The notes beneath the pieces were generated by a model. The model ran no database searches and was not told where the DNA came from. It saw only the letters and a list, made by a program, of their open reading frames with translations. Below, in pieces: positions 46,426 to 56,417 of a DNA stretch of 64,000 nucleotides. Both the position numbers and the translations under genes were made by a program. This DNA is from Pseudomonadales bacterium (GTDB lineage: Bacteria; Pseudomonadota; Gammaproteobacteria; Pseudomonadales; Azotimanducaceae): the NCBI GenBank assembly GCA_022822135.1, contig JAJECH010000001.1, forward strand, positions 1-64,000, read 5' to 3'. The stretch's first letter is position 1; every line of letters starts with the position of its first letter.

Positions 46426-48984
46426 TTAATGAGTCAGCTGCGGTAATTCAGCGTTGATTCGATCCGTTAACCTCAACTGAAGGTCGTCGACGTCCGCGGG
46501 ATTAGTAAGCGACGTCTCGTCCGTCGTACTCACCAGAAAGATATCTTCGACACGCTCGCCTAACGTTGTAATCCGTGCTTGGTGAAGCTCGATATTGAGT
46601 TCGACGAATAGCGCGCTAATGAGCGCCAACAAACCGGGTCGATCTGCCGTAACGACTTCAAGACGGCTGATCCCGTTTGCGTTCGGCTCGTCAACCGTCA
46701 CTCGTGCAGGTCGATCAAATTGTTTGAGCTGCCTTGAGATTCGGCGATGTTGTCTCCGCTCCGGGGCCGATTCACCATCAATCACGCGTTGGAGCATTTC
46801 TTGGATTTCGGACTTGCGAGACTTCAGGATCAGGTTCGCTTCGTCCTCCATGACGACAAATGAGTCGTAACAGTACCCGGATGCACCGGTGCCAATATTT
46901 GCACGCATCACATTGAGATTGAGAACGTCTAAGACAGCTACGCAATCAGCAAAAAGTCGAGGTCGGTCTTTTGTGTAGATAAAAATCGTGTATAGCCGCT
47001 CGTTAGATACTCCGAATAGCCTGACTACGCCTTTTGCATCGGCAGGTCGGTGAACGATCGCATCTGCGATGTCCGCGAGAAGGGACGCGTCGTGCGATAG
47101 TACGAATCCGGTTGAGACGTCGTCCCAGAGGAAGTCCAGATCAACGTTCTTTATTTGCCGTTGTTCGAGCGTAACCGCGGTTTCCTGTTGACGTTTTTCA
47201 ACTGCCTGTAGACGTGCGTCTGTGCCGTACTCGCCATGTTTGAGCGCTTCCAGCGTCGATGTATAGAGTTGAATCAGCAGCGATTCGCGCCAGGCGTTCC
47301 ATTCCTTTGGATTCGTCGCGTGAATATCAGCTGCTGTCAGCGCCATCAGATAGTGCAAGCGTTCCGAAGATTGCACGATCTTTGCGAATTTTTCGATATT
47401 GGCTGGATCTGAAAGATCTTCACGTTGAGACGTCATGGACATGAACAAATGGCGTTGAACGAGCCAAACAACAAGGTCTCGGCCATCTTCGTCGATTCCG
47501 ACTTGGTCACAGAACTTTCCGGCGTCGACTGCGCCAAGCGCTGAGTGGTTACCGCCGCGCCCCTTTCCGATGTCATGGAACAAACCGGCGATAAATAACA
47601 GTTCAATGCGCGGGATTTTGGCGACGACATCACGAAGAAAAGGAAACAGATCTTCGAATTCAGGGAGGTACATGCGCCGAAGATTTCGCAGCAGTGTCAT
47701 CGTGTGAGCGTCGACGGTATAGATATGAAACAGATCGTGTTGCATCTGTCCGATGATGCGACCGAACTCAGGTATGTAAGTACCGAGGATGCCGTAACGA
47801 CGCATCCGAGTAAGTTGACTGACGACGGTGTAGGGTGACTTCAGAAGCGTGACAAAGAGTTCTCCAACTTCAGGATCGCTGCGAAAACGATCGTCGATCA
47901 ATTCGAGGCTCTGCCGGATTTGTCGAATCGTATTTGCTCGAACGCCTCGAATGTCGGTCCGATTCGCCATGATGACGAATATCTCCATCAACGTAGCTGG
48001 GCGACGTTTGAACACATCGCTTCCGGTCGTTTCGATGTAGTGGTTGCGGATGCGAAAGTTCTCGTTGATCGGCTCGAGCACGACTCGTCGTCGTTTTGAG
48101 AGGATCGCTTCAGTGAAGTGTTGTATCAGTATGTCGTTGACTTCACGGAGTTCGAGTACTCGGCGGTAATAGTCACGCATGAACGCTTCAACAGCGAGTA
48201 AACCATCGGAGTCCTTGTAGCCGAGACGAATTGCAATTTCGCGCTGATGGTCGAAGTAGAGCTGATCTTCTTTGCGACCTGCGAGAAGATGTAGCGCAAA
48301 TCGCACTTTCCATAGAAAACGGCGACCATCAAACAAGGTTTGACATTCATGCTCTGTCAGGAACCCGCGTTGAATCAATTCACTCAAATCGGAGGTATCA
48401 CAGTGTTTCTGTGTGATCCAACTGATAGTTTGGATGTCGCGTAGACCGCCAGGCGAACTCTTGATATTAGGTTCGAGGCCGTACTCGATGTCCGAGTAAT
48501 GCTCGTGCCGATCGTTTTGCTCTTCGAGTTTACCGTTAAAGAACTTATTACTTGGCCATAAGAACCGGCTACTCAGCGCTCGATCTAGTTTCTGCGCTAG
48601 TCGCGGTGAACCAATCAGCAGCCGCTTTTCGATCAAGGCCGTCATCACGGATAGGTCGCGGACTGCTTCATTTTTGCATTCGCGGACCGTACGCACGCTA
48701 TGCCCGATCTCAAGCTTCAAATCCCACAGCAGTCGAATGAACTCGCCGATCCTCTCATTGTTGCGCAGGCTTTCTTTGATAAGGATTAATAGATCGATAT
48801 CAGATTTAGGATGTAGTTCACCTCGTCCGTAGCCTCCGACCGCGAAAAGCGCGCAATCGTCGTCATACTCGAACCAATGGTGCCAGAGCTCGCATAAAAA
48901 TGCATCGATGAACGTCGCACGTTCACGCACCAGCTCCTCGACATCTTGTCCGGCCCAGAACTGTTCGGCGAGTGCATCCTCCAT
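46426..48984 (-). CDS. glnD: [Protein-PII] uridylyltransferase/uridylyl-removing enzyme
   Basis: Senses glutamine and uridylylates or de-uridylylates PII proteins to control nitrogen metabolism. The nucleotidyltransferase motif GGYGRGEL with SDIDLLIL is at about 50-68, the HD domain has FHDIGKGRGGNHS near 465, and two ACT domains fill the C terminus. 852 residues versus 890 in E. coli. Coding-like sequence (ESLDDLKRRIQA) continues upstream of the ATG in frame, so the true start may be a rare codon near 49020, overlapping the map stop. It follows map on the same strand. Confidence 0.95.
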   Translation of the reverse strand: MEDALAEQFWAGQDVEELVRERATFIDAFLCELWHHWFEYDDDCALFAVGGYGRGELHPKSDIDLLILIKESLRNNERIGEFIRLLWDLKLEIGHSVRTVRECKNEAVRDLSVMTALIEKRLLIGSPRLAQKLDRALSSRFLWPSNKFFNGKLEEQNDRHEHYSDIEYGLEPNIKSSPGGLRDIQTISWITQKHCDTSDLSELIQRGFLTEHECQTLFDGRRFLWKVRFALHLLAGRKEDQLYFDHQREIAIRLGYKDSDGLLAVEAFMRDYYRRVLELREVNDILIQHFTEAILSKRRRVVLEPINENFRIRNHYIETTGSDVFKRRPATLMEIFVIMANRTDIRGVRANTIRQIRQSLELIDDRFRSDPEVGELFVTLLKSPYTVVSQLTRMRRYGILGTYIPEFGRIIGQMQHDLFHIYTVDAHTMTLLRNLRRMYLPEFEDLFPFLRDVVAKIPRIELLFIAGLFHDIGKGRGGNHSALGAVDAGKFCDQVGIDEDGRDLVVWLVQRHLFMSMTSQREDLSDPANIEKFAKIVQSSERLHYLMALTAADIHATNPKEWNAWRESLLIQLYTSTLEALKHGEYGTDARLQAVEKRQQETAVTLEQRQIKNVDLDFLWDDVSTGFVLSHDASLLADIADAIVHRPADAKGVVRLFGVSNERLYTIFIYTKDRPRLFADCVAVLDVLNLNVMRANIGTGASGYCYDSFVVMEDEANLILKSRKSEIQEMLQRVIDGESAPERRQHRRISRQLKQFDRPARVTVDEPNANGISRLEVVTADRPGLLALISALFVELNIELHQARITTLGERVEDIFLVSTTDETSLTNPADVDDLQLRLTDRINAELPQLTH

Positions 48985-49030
48985 GGCTTGGATGCGGCGT
49001 TTGAGGTCGTCGAGCGACTCTAGCGAAGCG

Positions 49031-49819
49031 TCAATGAAACGTTTCCTCTTCGCGTAGTGTCAGAATCTCGAAACCGTTCGAGGTGACAAGGATGGTGTGC
49101 TCCCATTGCGCAGATAGTCGATGGTCGCGGGTAACCACTGTCCACTCGTCGTTCAGCATCTTGATGTGGCGCCGACCTGCGTTGATCATGGGTTCGATGG
49201 TAAACGTCATTCCTGGTTGAAGTTCGACACCTTCGCCCGGATTTCCATAGTGCAACACCATCGGTTCGTCGTGAAACTTGTCATTGATTCCGTGACCGCA
49301 GAATTCCCTCACGACAGAGAACCTTGCCCGCTCCGCGTGCTTCTGGATCACGTGCCCGATATCCCCAAGGCGCGCGCCAGGGCGCACCTGCTTAATTCCC
49401 AGATATAAGCACTCTTGAGTGATCGCGATTAGTCGCTTCGCAAGCACACTCGGTTGGCCGACAGTGAACATCTTGCTTGTATCGCCGTGAAAACCATCCT
49501 TAATCACCGTGATATCGATATTCAGGATATCCCCACGTTTGAGTACTTTTCTATCGGATGGAATTCCGTGGCACACGACGTGATTCACGGACGTACAAAT
49601 CGACTTTGGGAAAGGAGGCGAATTGCCATTTCGATAGTTGAGCGGGGCTGGAATGCAGCTTAAATCGTCGACGATAAATTCATGGCATATTCGGTCGAGT
49701 TCTTCGGTACTCACACCTGCTTTAACATGAGATCCAATCATGTCTAGAACGCTTGCCGCGAGCTTACCGGCAATGCGCATTTTGTCGATTTCGCTTTCAC
49801 TAAGCAGACGGATGCTCAC
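49031..49819 (-). CDS. map: Methionine aminopeptidase, type I
   Basis: Removes the initiator Met from new proteins. GTG at 49817-49819 gives (M)SIRLLSESEIDKMRIAGKLAA, in line with E. coli MAISIKTPEDIEKMRVAGRLA, and 263 residues (E. coli 264); GGAAG precedes it. The longer open frame to 50023 is not needed. Metal ligands are in NIDITVIKDGFHGDTSK (two Asp), the His of GHGINDKFHDEP, FTIEPM and the Glu of SAQWEHT. Divergent from rpsB, as usual. The stop overlaps the possible glnD start region. Confidence 0.96.
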   Translation of the reverse strand: MSIRLLSESEIDKMRIAGKLAASVLDMIGSHVKAGVSTEELDRICHEFIVDDLSCIPAPLNYRNGNSPPFPKSICTSVNHVVCHGIPSDRKVLKRGDILNIDITVIKDGFHGDTSKMFTVGQPSVLAKRLIAITQECLYLGIKQVRPGARLGDIGHVIQKHAERARFSVVREFCGHGINDKFHDEPMVLHYGNPGEGVELQPGMTFTIEPMINAGRRHIKMLNDEWTVVTRDHRLSAQWEHTILVTSNGFEILTLREEETFH

Positions 49820-50060
49820 GTTACTTCCGAGCGAGACTACATATCTGGTTGAGGATGCAAATACTAAGGAATGAATGCGACGGTCATAGGCTAATCGCTC
49901 TCCATTCCTATAATTCCGCGCTTCGATGGCGGGCGTTCCTCGCCAATAATCGCCTGTGCAACATTCGTTTGCGTTGCGGGTGGTCGTTTTTCGACGACGT
50001 ATACAACGCGACTTGCACGGCAAAGCGCTAGTCAGCGCAATCTAACCCGGAGATTAATCT

Positions 50061-50909
50061 ATGGCAGACATCTGTCTGCGCGACATGCTTGATGCGGGTG
50101 TCCACTTTGGACATCAAACCCGTTACTGGAATCCGAAGATGGCTCCCTTTATCTTCGGTTCGCGCAATAAAGTACACATCGTTCATCTAGAACGGACACT
50201 GGAGCTACTCGAGGAAGCACTTGCGTCGGTTCGCCTGCTGGCGAGTCGGAATAAGCAGATTCTTTTTGTTGGCACGAAACGATCAGCGTCTCGAACAATT
50301 CGTGAGCAGGCGATCCGAGCCGAAATGCCGTACGTTGATCGGCGGTGGTTGGGCGGAATGCTGACGAATTACAAGACGATTCGTCAATCGATTCGTCGCT
50401 TGACCGATCTTGAAGGACAGGACGCAATGTCCCAGTTTGACTTGCTACCAAAGAAAGAAGCACTTCAAAAGCGTCGTCAAATGGACAAGCTGACGAGGAG
50501 TTTGGGTGGCATCAAGGACATGGGTGGACTTCCAGACGCACTCTTCGTGGTTGACGTCATGCATGAGAGAATCGCAGTCGACGAAGCGAACAAGCTCGGT
50601 ATTCCGATCATTGGTGTCGTAGATACCAATAGTGATCCAGATGGTGTTGACTGGGTTATTCCTGGAAACGATGATGCGTTTAGGGCAGTGAGCCTATATG
50701 TGACAGCCATTGCAGATGCAATCATTGATGGACGGAAGTTAGAGGAACAAGGCGGCGTGACCGCCGAAGATTTCGAAGCTGAAGCGCCGGCGGAAGAGGA
50801 ATCTTCGACCGACGAAGTAACGACCGACGAAGCAACGGTCGACGAAGCAACGGTCGACGAAGCAACGACTGACGAAGCAACGAACGGCGACGATCAATCG
50901 GACGAATAG
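50061..50909 (+). CDS. rpsB: 30S ribosomal protein S2 with acidic repeat tail
   Basis: Small-subunit protein. The N-terminal part ([20 protein letters not shown] and [29 protein letters not shown]) is standard S2. E. coli S2 is 241 residues; this one is 282 because of a C-terminal tail of acidic repeats (TDEAT-type, encoded at 50805-50879). The tail may be disordered. Gene order rpsB-tsf-pyrH-frr is the usual one. Confidence 0.97.
   Translation: MADICLRDMLDAGVHFGHQTRYWNPKMAPFIFGSRNKVHIVHLERTLELLEEALASVRLLASRNKQILFVGTKRSASRTIREQAIRAEMPYVDRRWLGGMLTNYKTIRQSIRRLTDLEGQDAMSQFDLLPKKEALQKRRQMDKLTRSLGGIKDMGGLPDALFVVDVMHERIAVDEANKLGIPIIGVVDTNSDPDGVDWVIPGNDDAFRAVSLYVTAIADAIIDGRKLEEQGGVTAEDFEAEAPAEEESSTDEVTTDEATVDEATVDEATTDEATNGDDQSDE
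50805..50879 (+). repeat. Five 15-base tandem repeats inside rpsB
   Basis: Five units of the form ACGrnyGACGAAGya (first unit begins TCG) run in frame and encode [20 protein letters not shown] and TTDEA. Two consecutive middle units are identical. Recent slippage or recombination could change the copy number. Confidence 0.8.
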
Positions 50910-50967
50910 TTCGACCTTCTTCGTTCATTCCACTTGATACTCAATTCGACTTTGGAGCACACTTGTT

Positions 50968-51813
50968 GTGAGTGACATAGCCAAAATAAAAGAAATTCGA
51001 GAGCGAACCGGGATCGGTTTCGGGGACTGTAAGAAAGCGCTCGCTGCGTGTGATTGGGACGTAGAGAAAGCGATTGATCACATCCGGAAGCAAAGCGCAG
51101 TCAAGGCTGCGAAGAAAGCCGACCGTACAGCCGCAGAAGGTCGTTTGGCGATTAAGATCGCGGAAGACGGGAAATCCGGTGCGATCGTAGAGGTAAACGT
51201 CGAGACCGATTTTGCCGCTCGTAATGAACGATTCGGTGCGTTCTGTGACACCGTGGTTGACAAGGTTCTGACGGAAGGTCCTGATTCCTTGGAGACCTTG
51301 GACGGTCTTCGCAAGGAATTGGTGCAGACGATTGGTGAGAACGTGACGTTGCGACGAGCCGACCGCTTTGTAGCCGACTCCGATGACGGTTTCGTCTCAT
51401 CCTATTTACATACCAACGGCATCGTCGGCACGTTAGTTGAGATGGCATCTGGCGATGACCAGACTGCGCGCGACGTGGCGATGCACGTCACGGCATCTGA
51501 GCCGCTGGTCGTCAATGCTGACGACTTGTCTGAATCCGTTGTGGAAAAAGAACGCGAGATTTTGCTAGAGCAGGCGCGAGACTCTGGTAAACCGGACAAC
51601 ATCATCGAAAAGATGGTTGAAGGTCGACTACGCAAGTTTCGGGCAGAATCCTGCCTCTCCGAGCAACCGTTCGTCAAGGACCCAGAACAAAAAGTTGGCG
51701 CAGTACTGAAATCGCGAAACGCTGCTTGTGAAAGGTTCGTACGTTATCAGGTTGGCGAAGGCATCGAAAAGCGTGAAGATGATCTCGCCGCTGAGGTTCA
51801 GAAGCTCATCTAG
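50968..51813 (+). CDS. tsf: Elongation factor Ts
   Basis: Guanine nucleotide exchange factor for EF-Tu. The N-terminal UBA-like domain with EIRERTGIGFGDCKKAL and the adjoining core are typical; the C-terminal part has GEGIEKREDDLAAEV as in E. coli. 281 residues, GTG start. It follows rpsB after 58 bases, and pyrH comes 24 bases later. Confidence 0.97.
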   Translation: MSDIAKIKEIRERTGIGFGDCKKALAACDWDVEKAIDHIRKQSAVKAAKKADRTAAEGRLAIKIAEDGKSGAIVEVNVETDFAARNERFGAFCDTVVDKVLTEGPDSLETLDGLRKELVQTIGENVTLRRADRFVADSDDGFVSSYLHTNGIVGTLVEMASGDDQTARDVAMHVTASEPLVVNADDLSESVVEKEREILLEQARDSGKPDNIIEKMVEGRLRKFRAESCLSEQPFVKDPEQKVGAVLKSRNAACERFVRYQVGEGIEKREDDLAAEVQKLI

Positions 51814-51837
51814 TCACTCCTAGAAGAGATTCGTCAC

Positions 51838-52560
51838 GTGCGCTACCGGAGCATTCTTCTAAAAGTCTCTGGCGAAGCACTCGGTGGCGACGATGGCGCG
51901 GGATTTGACGCATCAGCGCTCGAACACCTCACCGCTGAAGTTGGATCTGTATGTGCGGAAGGGGTTGCCGTCGCATTAGTGATAGGCGCGGGTAATCTCG
52001 TACGTGGTCGGGACCTGCACAGTGAGTTGGGTGAGGCTGGTTTGCGACTGGTTTCCGCAGACCAAATGGGTATGTTGGGAACGATTGCCAACGGATTGGC
52101 AGTTCGAGACTTGCTCGCTCACGCCGGTATACCGACCGCGATCTTCGCTACGCACGGGATCCCTAGCATTGTAGCGCCTTATTCAGTTTCAGATGCATTG
52201 GCCGCGATGCATGACGACAAGGTCGTAATCTGTGCGGGCGGAACCGGAAATCCTCTATTCACGACCGATTCCGCAGCGTGTCTACGTGGAATTGAACTTG
52301 GCGTCGACGTGGTCATTAAGGCGACGCAGGTGGACGGAGTCTACGATGGAGATCCACAGACGAATCCAAACGCCATTCGATACGACTCGCTTACATTCGA
52401 TGAAGCAATCGAAAAGCGACTCAAAGTAATCGATACGACCGCAAGCGCTCTTTGCCATGAAAACGGAATGCCGCTAATCGTTTACAAATTCAAGAGCGAA
52501 GGCGCCTTATCTAGAATAGTAAACGGCTCTAATGAAGGCACAATGATCCGCGCAAACTGA
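51838..52560 (+). CDS. pyrH: UMP kinase
   Basis: Phosphorylates UMP to UDP in pyrimidine synthesis. Amino acid kinase fold with LLKVSGEALGGD near the N terminus, GAGNLVRGRD, and GTGNPLFTTDSAA. 240 residues, E. coli 241. GTG start. frr follows after 35 bases, as usual. Confidence 0.97.
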   Translation: MRYRSILLKVSGEALGGDDGAGFDASALEHLTAEVGSVCAEGVAVALVIGAGNLVRGRDLHSELGEAGLRLVSADQMGMLGTIANGLAVRDLLAHAGIPTAIFATHGIPSIVAPYSVSDALAAMHDDKVVICAGGTGNPLFTTDSAACLRGIELGVDVVIKATQVDGVYDGDPQTNPNAIRYDSLTFDEAIEKRLKVIDTTASALCHENGMPLIVYKFKSEGALSRIVNGSNEGTMIRAN

Positions 52561-52595
52561 GTGTCGGTTGAGCGCGGTTTAAAGGAGCGCAAGTC

Positions 52596-53153
52596 GTGAT
52601 CGATGAAATTCTCAGTGATGCTGATGAGCGAATGGACAAGTCGGTTAAGGCGTTAGTCGGCCAGTTCGCTGCGATCCGTAGTGGTCGCGCCCACCCATCC
52701 TTCCTAGATCCGGTCGAGCTCGACTACTACGGTGCTCAAACACCGATGAAGCACGTCGCAGCCATTTCGGTAGAGGGTGGTAGGACGTTTGTGATCAAAC
52801 CCTTTGATGCCGGTATTTTGAAGGCGTTAGAGAAAGCGATCTACTCGGCTGATCTTGGATTGACGCCAAATAACAATGGCGAAGTGATCAGGCTTGAATT
52901 ACCCCCACTTACGGAAGAAAACCGACGGGACCTGATAAAACAGGCGCATGCGGTCGCGGAGACCGCGCGAGTCGCGGTACGGAATATCCGTCGCGATGCC
53001 ATTCACGATATTCGAGAGTGCGTCAAAGAGAAACTTGCGACACAGGACGAAGGTCACGAAGGCGAGGATGAAGCCCAAGTACTCACGGATCGGCATGTTG
53101 AGCTTGTGGACAAGCATCTGGCGGATAAAGAAACCGACTTGATGGCATTCTGA
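52596..53153 (+). CDS. frr: Ribosome recycling factor
   Basis: Splits post-termination ribosomes with EF-G. 185 residues, identical in length to E. coli. AIRSGRAHPSFLD in the first third and LIKQAHAVAETARVAVRNIRRDA in the second are family motifs. It starts at GTG with the good ribosome binding site AAAGGAG nine bases upstream. The usual next genes are uppS or dxr; a 181-base gap to uppS follows here. Confidence 0.97.
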   Translation: MIDEILSDADERMDKSVKALVGQFAAIRSGRAHPSFLDPVELDYYGAQTPMKHVAAISVEGGRTFVIKPFDAGILKALEKAIYSADLGLTPNNNGEVIRLELPPLTEENRRDLIKQAHAVAETARVAVRNIRRDAIHDIRECVKEKLATQDEGHEGEDEAQVLTDRHVELVDKHLADKETDLMAF

Positions 53154-53334
53154 CGCAACTTAGGCAAAAACATCCTGATCTCAGCGAGTATTTTGAATTT
53201 TCAATCCGGTTAGGTGTCTATTACGCGAACAGGAAAGGAATCCTGTCATGTATGACGTAAAAGTGAAGCACGCTTCATTAGATTTGAGGTCTAAATGAGA
53301 AATCGCACAGAATTCGACGTGGAGATTCCACAGC

Positions 53335-54093
53335 TTGACTAGCTTCACAGCACCAGTGAAGGTTCCTTTGCACCTCGCGATCATCATGGACGGCAACTCG
53401 CGATGGGCTGAAACCAAAGGACTGCTGCGTGATGAAGGACATCGTACCGGCGCGAAGCACGTGCGAACGATCGCGGAAGCATGTGCGGACGAAGGCGTCA
53501 GGTACCTTTCCTTGTTTGCATTCAGTACGGAGAACTGGCAGCGTCCACGAGATGAAGTCGATTTCTTGATCCAATTAATCGGCGAAACACTAGATAACGA
53601 ACTGCATGAGCTCGTAAAGCGCGAAACTAAAGTTCAATTTATCGGCGAGCGTTCGCGATTTCCTTCACGGATTCAGAAAAAGATGTGGGAATGTGAAACG
53701 GAGACGTCAAACTACGATAAATTGTTCCTGACCATCGCATTGAACTATGGCGGTCGTTGGGATCTCACGAACGCAACTCGTGAAATCGCACAAGCCGTGC
53801 AGCAAGGGTACCTCCAACCGGACGAAATCGACGAGAGTGTGATCGGGTCATACCTAGCTACTCGTAATTTGCCTGCTCCGGATCTTTGTATTCGGACCGG
53901 TGGTGATAGGCGGATTAGCAATTTCCTATTGTGGGATTTCGCATATACAGAGTTTTACTTCGCAGATTGTTTCTGGCCGGCATTCACGACTGACGAATTG
54001 CAGGGCGCCTTGCGCGAATACGCTCACCGTCAACGTCGATTCGGCGGTAGACGCGAGTTAAACCCCAATCCGACGCTTGTCGAATCTAACTAA
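53335..54093 (+). CDS. uppS: Undecaprenyl diphosphate synthase
   Basis: Cis-prenyltransferase that makes the C55 lipid carrier of cell-wall and O-antigen synthesis. Motifs are IIMDGNSRWA near the N terminus, LFAFSTENWQRP, and RTGGDRRISNFLLWDFAYTE. 252 residues, E. coli 253. Start taken at TTG (53335); GTG at 53356 would still leave the catalytic Asp. cdsA overlaps its end by 17 bases, so translation is coupled. Confidence 0.96.
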   Translation: MTSFTAPVKVPLHLAIIMDGNSRWAETKGLLRDEGHRTGAKHVRTIAEACADEGVRYLSLFAFSTENWQRPRDEVDFLIQLIGETLDNELHELVKRETKVQFIGERSRFPSRIQKKMWECETETSNYDKLFLTIALNYGGRWDLTNATREIAQAVQQGYLQPDEIDESVIGSYLATRNLPAPDLCIRTGGDRRISNFLLWDFAYTEFYFADCFWPAFTTDELQGALREYAHRQRRFGGRRELNPNPTLVESN

Positions 54094-54994
54094 ACGACTA
54101 CTTACAGCGGGACTTGGCATTCCGCTGCTTCTGTTGGCATTGTTTGCGTACGACGGTGTCGCGATGCCGTACGTTCTCTTACTTCTCGTCGTTTTGTTGC
54201 TGTGGGAATGTTCGGCATTACTGCTTATTCGTAGCACAAGTTTGCGCGTCATATTTGCATGTATCGGTGGCGCCGTCTTTCTGGGACTAACTACCTTGAG
54301 TCGAGAGTCGTTTTTTATGGTTTTCGGTCATGTGTTCTATTTTGGTCTCTACTCCACGCTGCTTGTGTGGTTTATTCTGTGGGCAGATTGGAGTAGCTTA
54401 CTCGGCGATTTTTGGGAAGCTAGAAAGAAAAACAAACCTCCCGAAAATCCTACGACGATTTCGCTAAGGATTTCTACCGCGTCGAGAAAAGCAAGAGTCT
54501 TACTAAGTCTCGGTTGTCTTGTTGTGTTAGTCGCGTTATGCATCGCCTTTTATGGACTTCACATGTACGTCGCCCCGGGAATCCTGATTTATGTTTTGGG
54601 TGTTGCATGGGCGACTGACACGGGGGCATACTTCGTGGGACGCTCGTTTGGTAAGAGACCTTTATCAAGGCGTGTCTCCCCGAAAAAGACGGTTGAAGGA
54701 ACCATCGGCGGTTTCCTTCTAGGAGTGATACTTGCTTTAATTGTTGGCTTTCTGTGGATTCAACCTGAGTTAGGTTGGTCCAACGTTGGAGTCGTAGCGA
54801 TGTCTTTCGTGGTTCCGATCACTGCGGTTGTTGGTGATCTCCTAGAGAGTATTCTCAAACGCATCAGTGATGCAAAGGACTCGGGCTCGATACTGCCTGG
54901 TCATGGTGGATTGCTTGATCGAATCGACTCGCTTGTAATTGCAGCACCATCTATGTTCACAGCTTCAACCCTGTTCGGCAACTTTTCGGCATGA
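54077..54994 (+). CDS. cdsA: Phosphatidate cytidylyltransferase
   Basis: Makes CDP-diacylglycerol, the precursor of all phospholipids, and the substrate of PssA encoded at 19 kb. Six to eight membrane segments; the family signature SPKKTVEGTIGGF near residue 196 and GDLLESILKRISDAKDSG near 258 hold the catalytic acidic residues. 305 residues, TTG start inside uppS. It overlaps rseP by 4 bases (ATGA). Confidence 0.96.
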   Translation: MSNLTKRLLTAGLGIPLLLLALFAYDGVAMPYVLLLLVVLLLWECSALLLIRSTSLRVIFACIGGAVFLGLTTLSRESFFMVFGHVFYFGLYSTLLVWFILWADWSSLLGDFWEARKKNKPPENPTTISLRISTASRKARVLLSLGCLVVLVALCIAFYGLHMYVAPGILIYVLGVAWATDTGAYFVGRSFGKRPLSRRVSPKKTVEGTIGGFLLGVILALIVGFLWIQPELGWSNVGVVAMSFVVPITAVVGDLLESILKRISDAKDSGSILPGHGGLLDRIDSLVIAAPSMFTASTLFGNFSA

Positions 54995-56307
54995 CTTACC
55001 TTATTGCATTTGTCGTAGCCATCCTGATTCTCGTGTTCTTCCACGAGCTAGGGCATTTCCTTGTCGCGAGATGGGCTGGCGTCCGAGTTCTAACGTTTTC
55101 GATCGGTTTTGGGCCGAAGATCTGGTCTTTCAAAGACAAGCGTGGCACCGAATATCAACTCGCCGCTTTCCCAATTGGTGGCTATGTTCGGATGCTAGGC
55201 GAGGACGAGTTTTCTGCGCAACCAGAACCGGAGGAGATGGCGGAAGCGTTTTCCAATGCGAAGCCGATTCATAAAGTTGCGATTGCCGCCGCGGGACCCT
55301 TCGCGAGTTTGCTGTTAGGTTTCGTCATCATTTATGGGATTCTGGTCACGGGTACGCGGGAATTAGAGCCGTACGTTGGTGATGTCGCGCTGAATTCGCC
55401 TGCGATGAACGCGGGGATCGGCTTAGGTGAGGAGATTCTTAAGGTCGACGGCAGGGAGATGAACTCGTGGCAAGACGTCAGTCTCGCATTAGCTGAACGA
55501 TTAGGAGACACAGGATCAATATGGATTCAAACTGATCGTGGCGAATACGATGTTCAGATCGATTCGTGGTTATCAGACGAAGTAGATCCAGATGTTGTTT
55601 CTGAGTTGGGACTTGAGCCTGAACTTCGTGCTCATATTGGCTATGTAGCTCAGGATTCGGCTGCTGCGGATGCAGGAATTCAAGTCGGCGACTACATTTC
55701 TCATGTCAACGGCGGATCGATTGATTCGTGGCAAGACGTGGTCACCGTTGTTCGTGCCAATGCCGAACAAAGGTTATCGCTCACGGTGGAACGTGACGGG
55801 GAAATCGTTTATCTATCTCTCGTTCCAAGATCGATCTTCGCGGATGACGGGACTACTTTCGGACAAGCAGGTATCTCGCCTCAGATAGGACGTTTGGTTC
55901 GTTATGGTCCGATTGCTGCTATCCCGTTGGCATTTGAAAAGACCATAGACTACATTGCGCTCACGGTAGAGTCGATCTACAAGATGATCGTTGGTGAGGT
56001 TCATGCTGGAAACTTAGGTGGACCGGTGCGAATCGCCGAATTTGCAGGCGATTTGGCAGAGTTAGGCATTACTCCGTATTTGATGCTGCTCGCATTACTC
56101 ACGATCGCTCTGGGTCTAATCAATCTGCTACCAATACCGATGCTGGATGGTGGTCACGTTGTCTTTGGCTTAATCGAGTGGGTATCGAACAAACCCATTC
56201 CGATAAGGGTTCAGGCGATTGGAATGCGAGTTGGTTTATTTATCGTAGGTTCAATCATGATTTTTGCGTTATACAACGACATCGCTCGTTTAATTACGTC
56301 GTCGTGA
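54991..56307 (+). CDS. rseP: Intramembrane zinc protease RseP
   Basis: Site-2 protease that cleaves anti-sigma factor RseA during the envelope-stress response. The zinc motif FHELGHF is in the first membrane helix, LDGGHV in the third, and two PDZ domains (both with SWQDV) lie in between. 438 residues, E. coli 450. In many relatives dxr sits just upstream; here cdsA directly precedes it. bamA follows after 211 bases with its own promoter. Confidence 0.96.
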   Translation: MTYLIAFVVAILILVFFHELGHFLVARWAGVRVLTFSIGFGPKIWSFKDKRGTEYQLAAFPIGGYVRMLGEDEFSAQPEPEEMAEAFSNAKPIHKVAIAAAGPFASLLLGFVIIYGILVTGTRELEPYVGDVALNSPAMNAGIGLGEEILKVDGREMNSWQDVSLALAERLGDTGSIWIQTDRGEYDVQIDSWLSDEVDPDVVSELGLEPELRAHIGYVAQDSAAADAGIQVGDYISHVNGGSIDSWQDVVTVVRANAEQRLSLTVERDGEIVYLSLVPRSIFADDGTTFGQAGISPQIGRLVRYGPIAAIPLAFEKTIDYIALTVESIYKMIVGEVHAGNLGGPVRIAEFAGDLAELGITPYLMLLALLTIALGLINLLPIPMLDGGHVVFGLIEWVSNKPIPIRVQAIGMRVGLFIVGSIMIFALYNDIARLITSS

Positions 56308-56417
56308 ATGTGACCGAACGGAACGTCCCTATTGTCTGAAATACGGCCCACTACCGTTCATGGTGCTCAGGTGTCGATGTACGTATCAAGAACCATATCA
56401 ATCGAACGGAATTCCTT

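Noticed and set aside
53229-53246. Inverted repeat ACAGGA-TCCTGT between frr and uppS as a terminator
   Set aside because: Short stem without a T-run; too weak to list as a feature.
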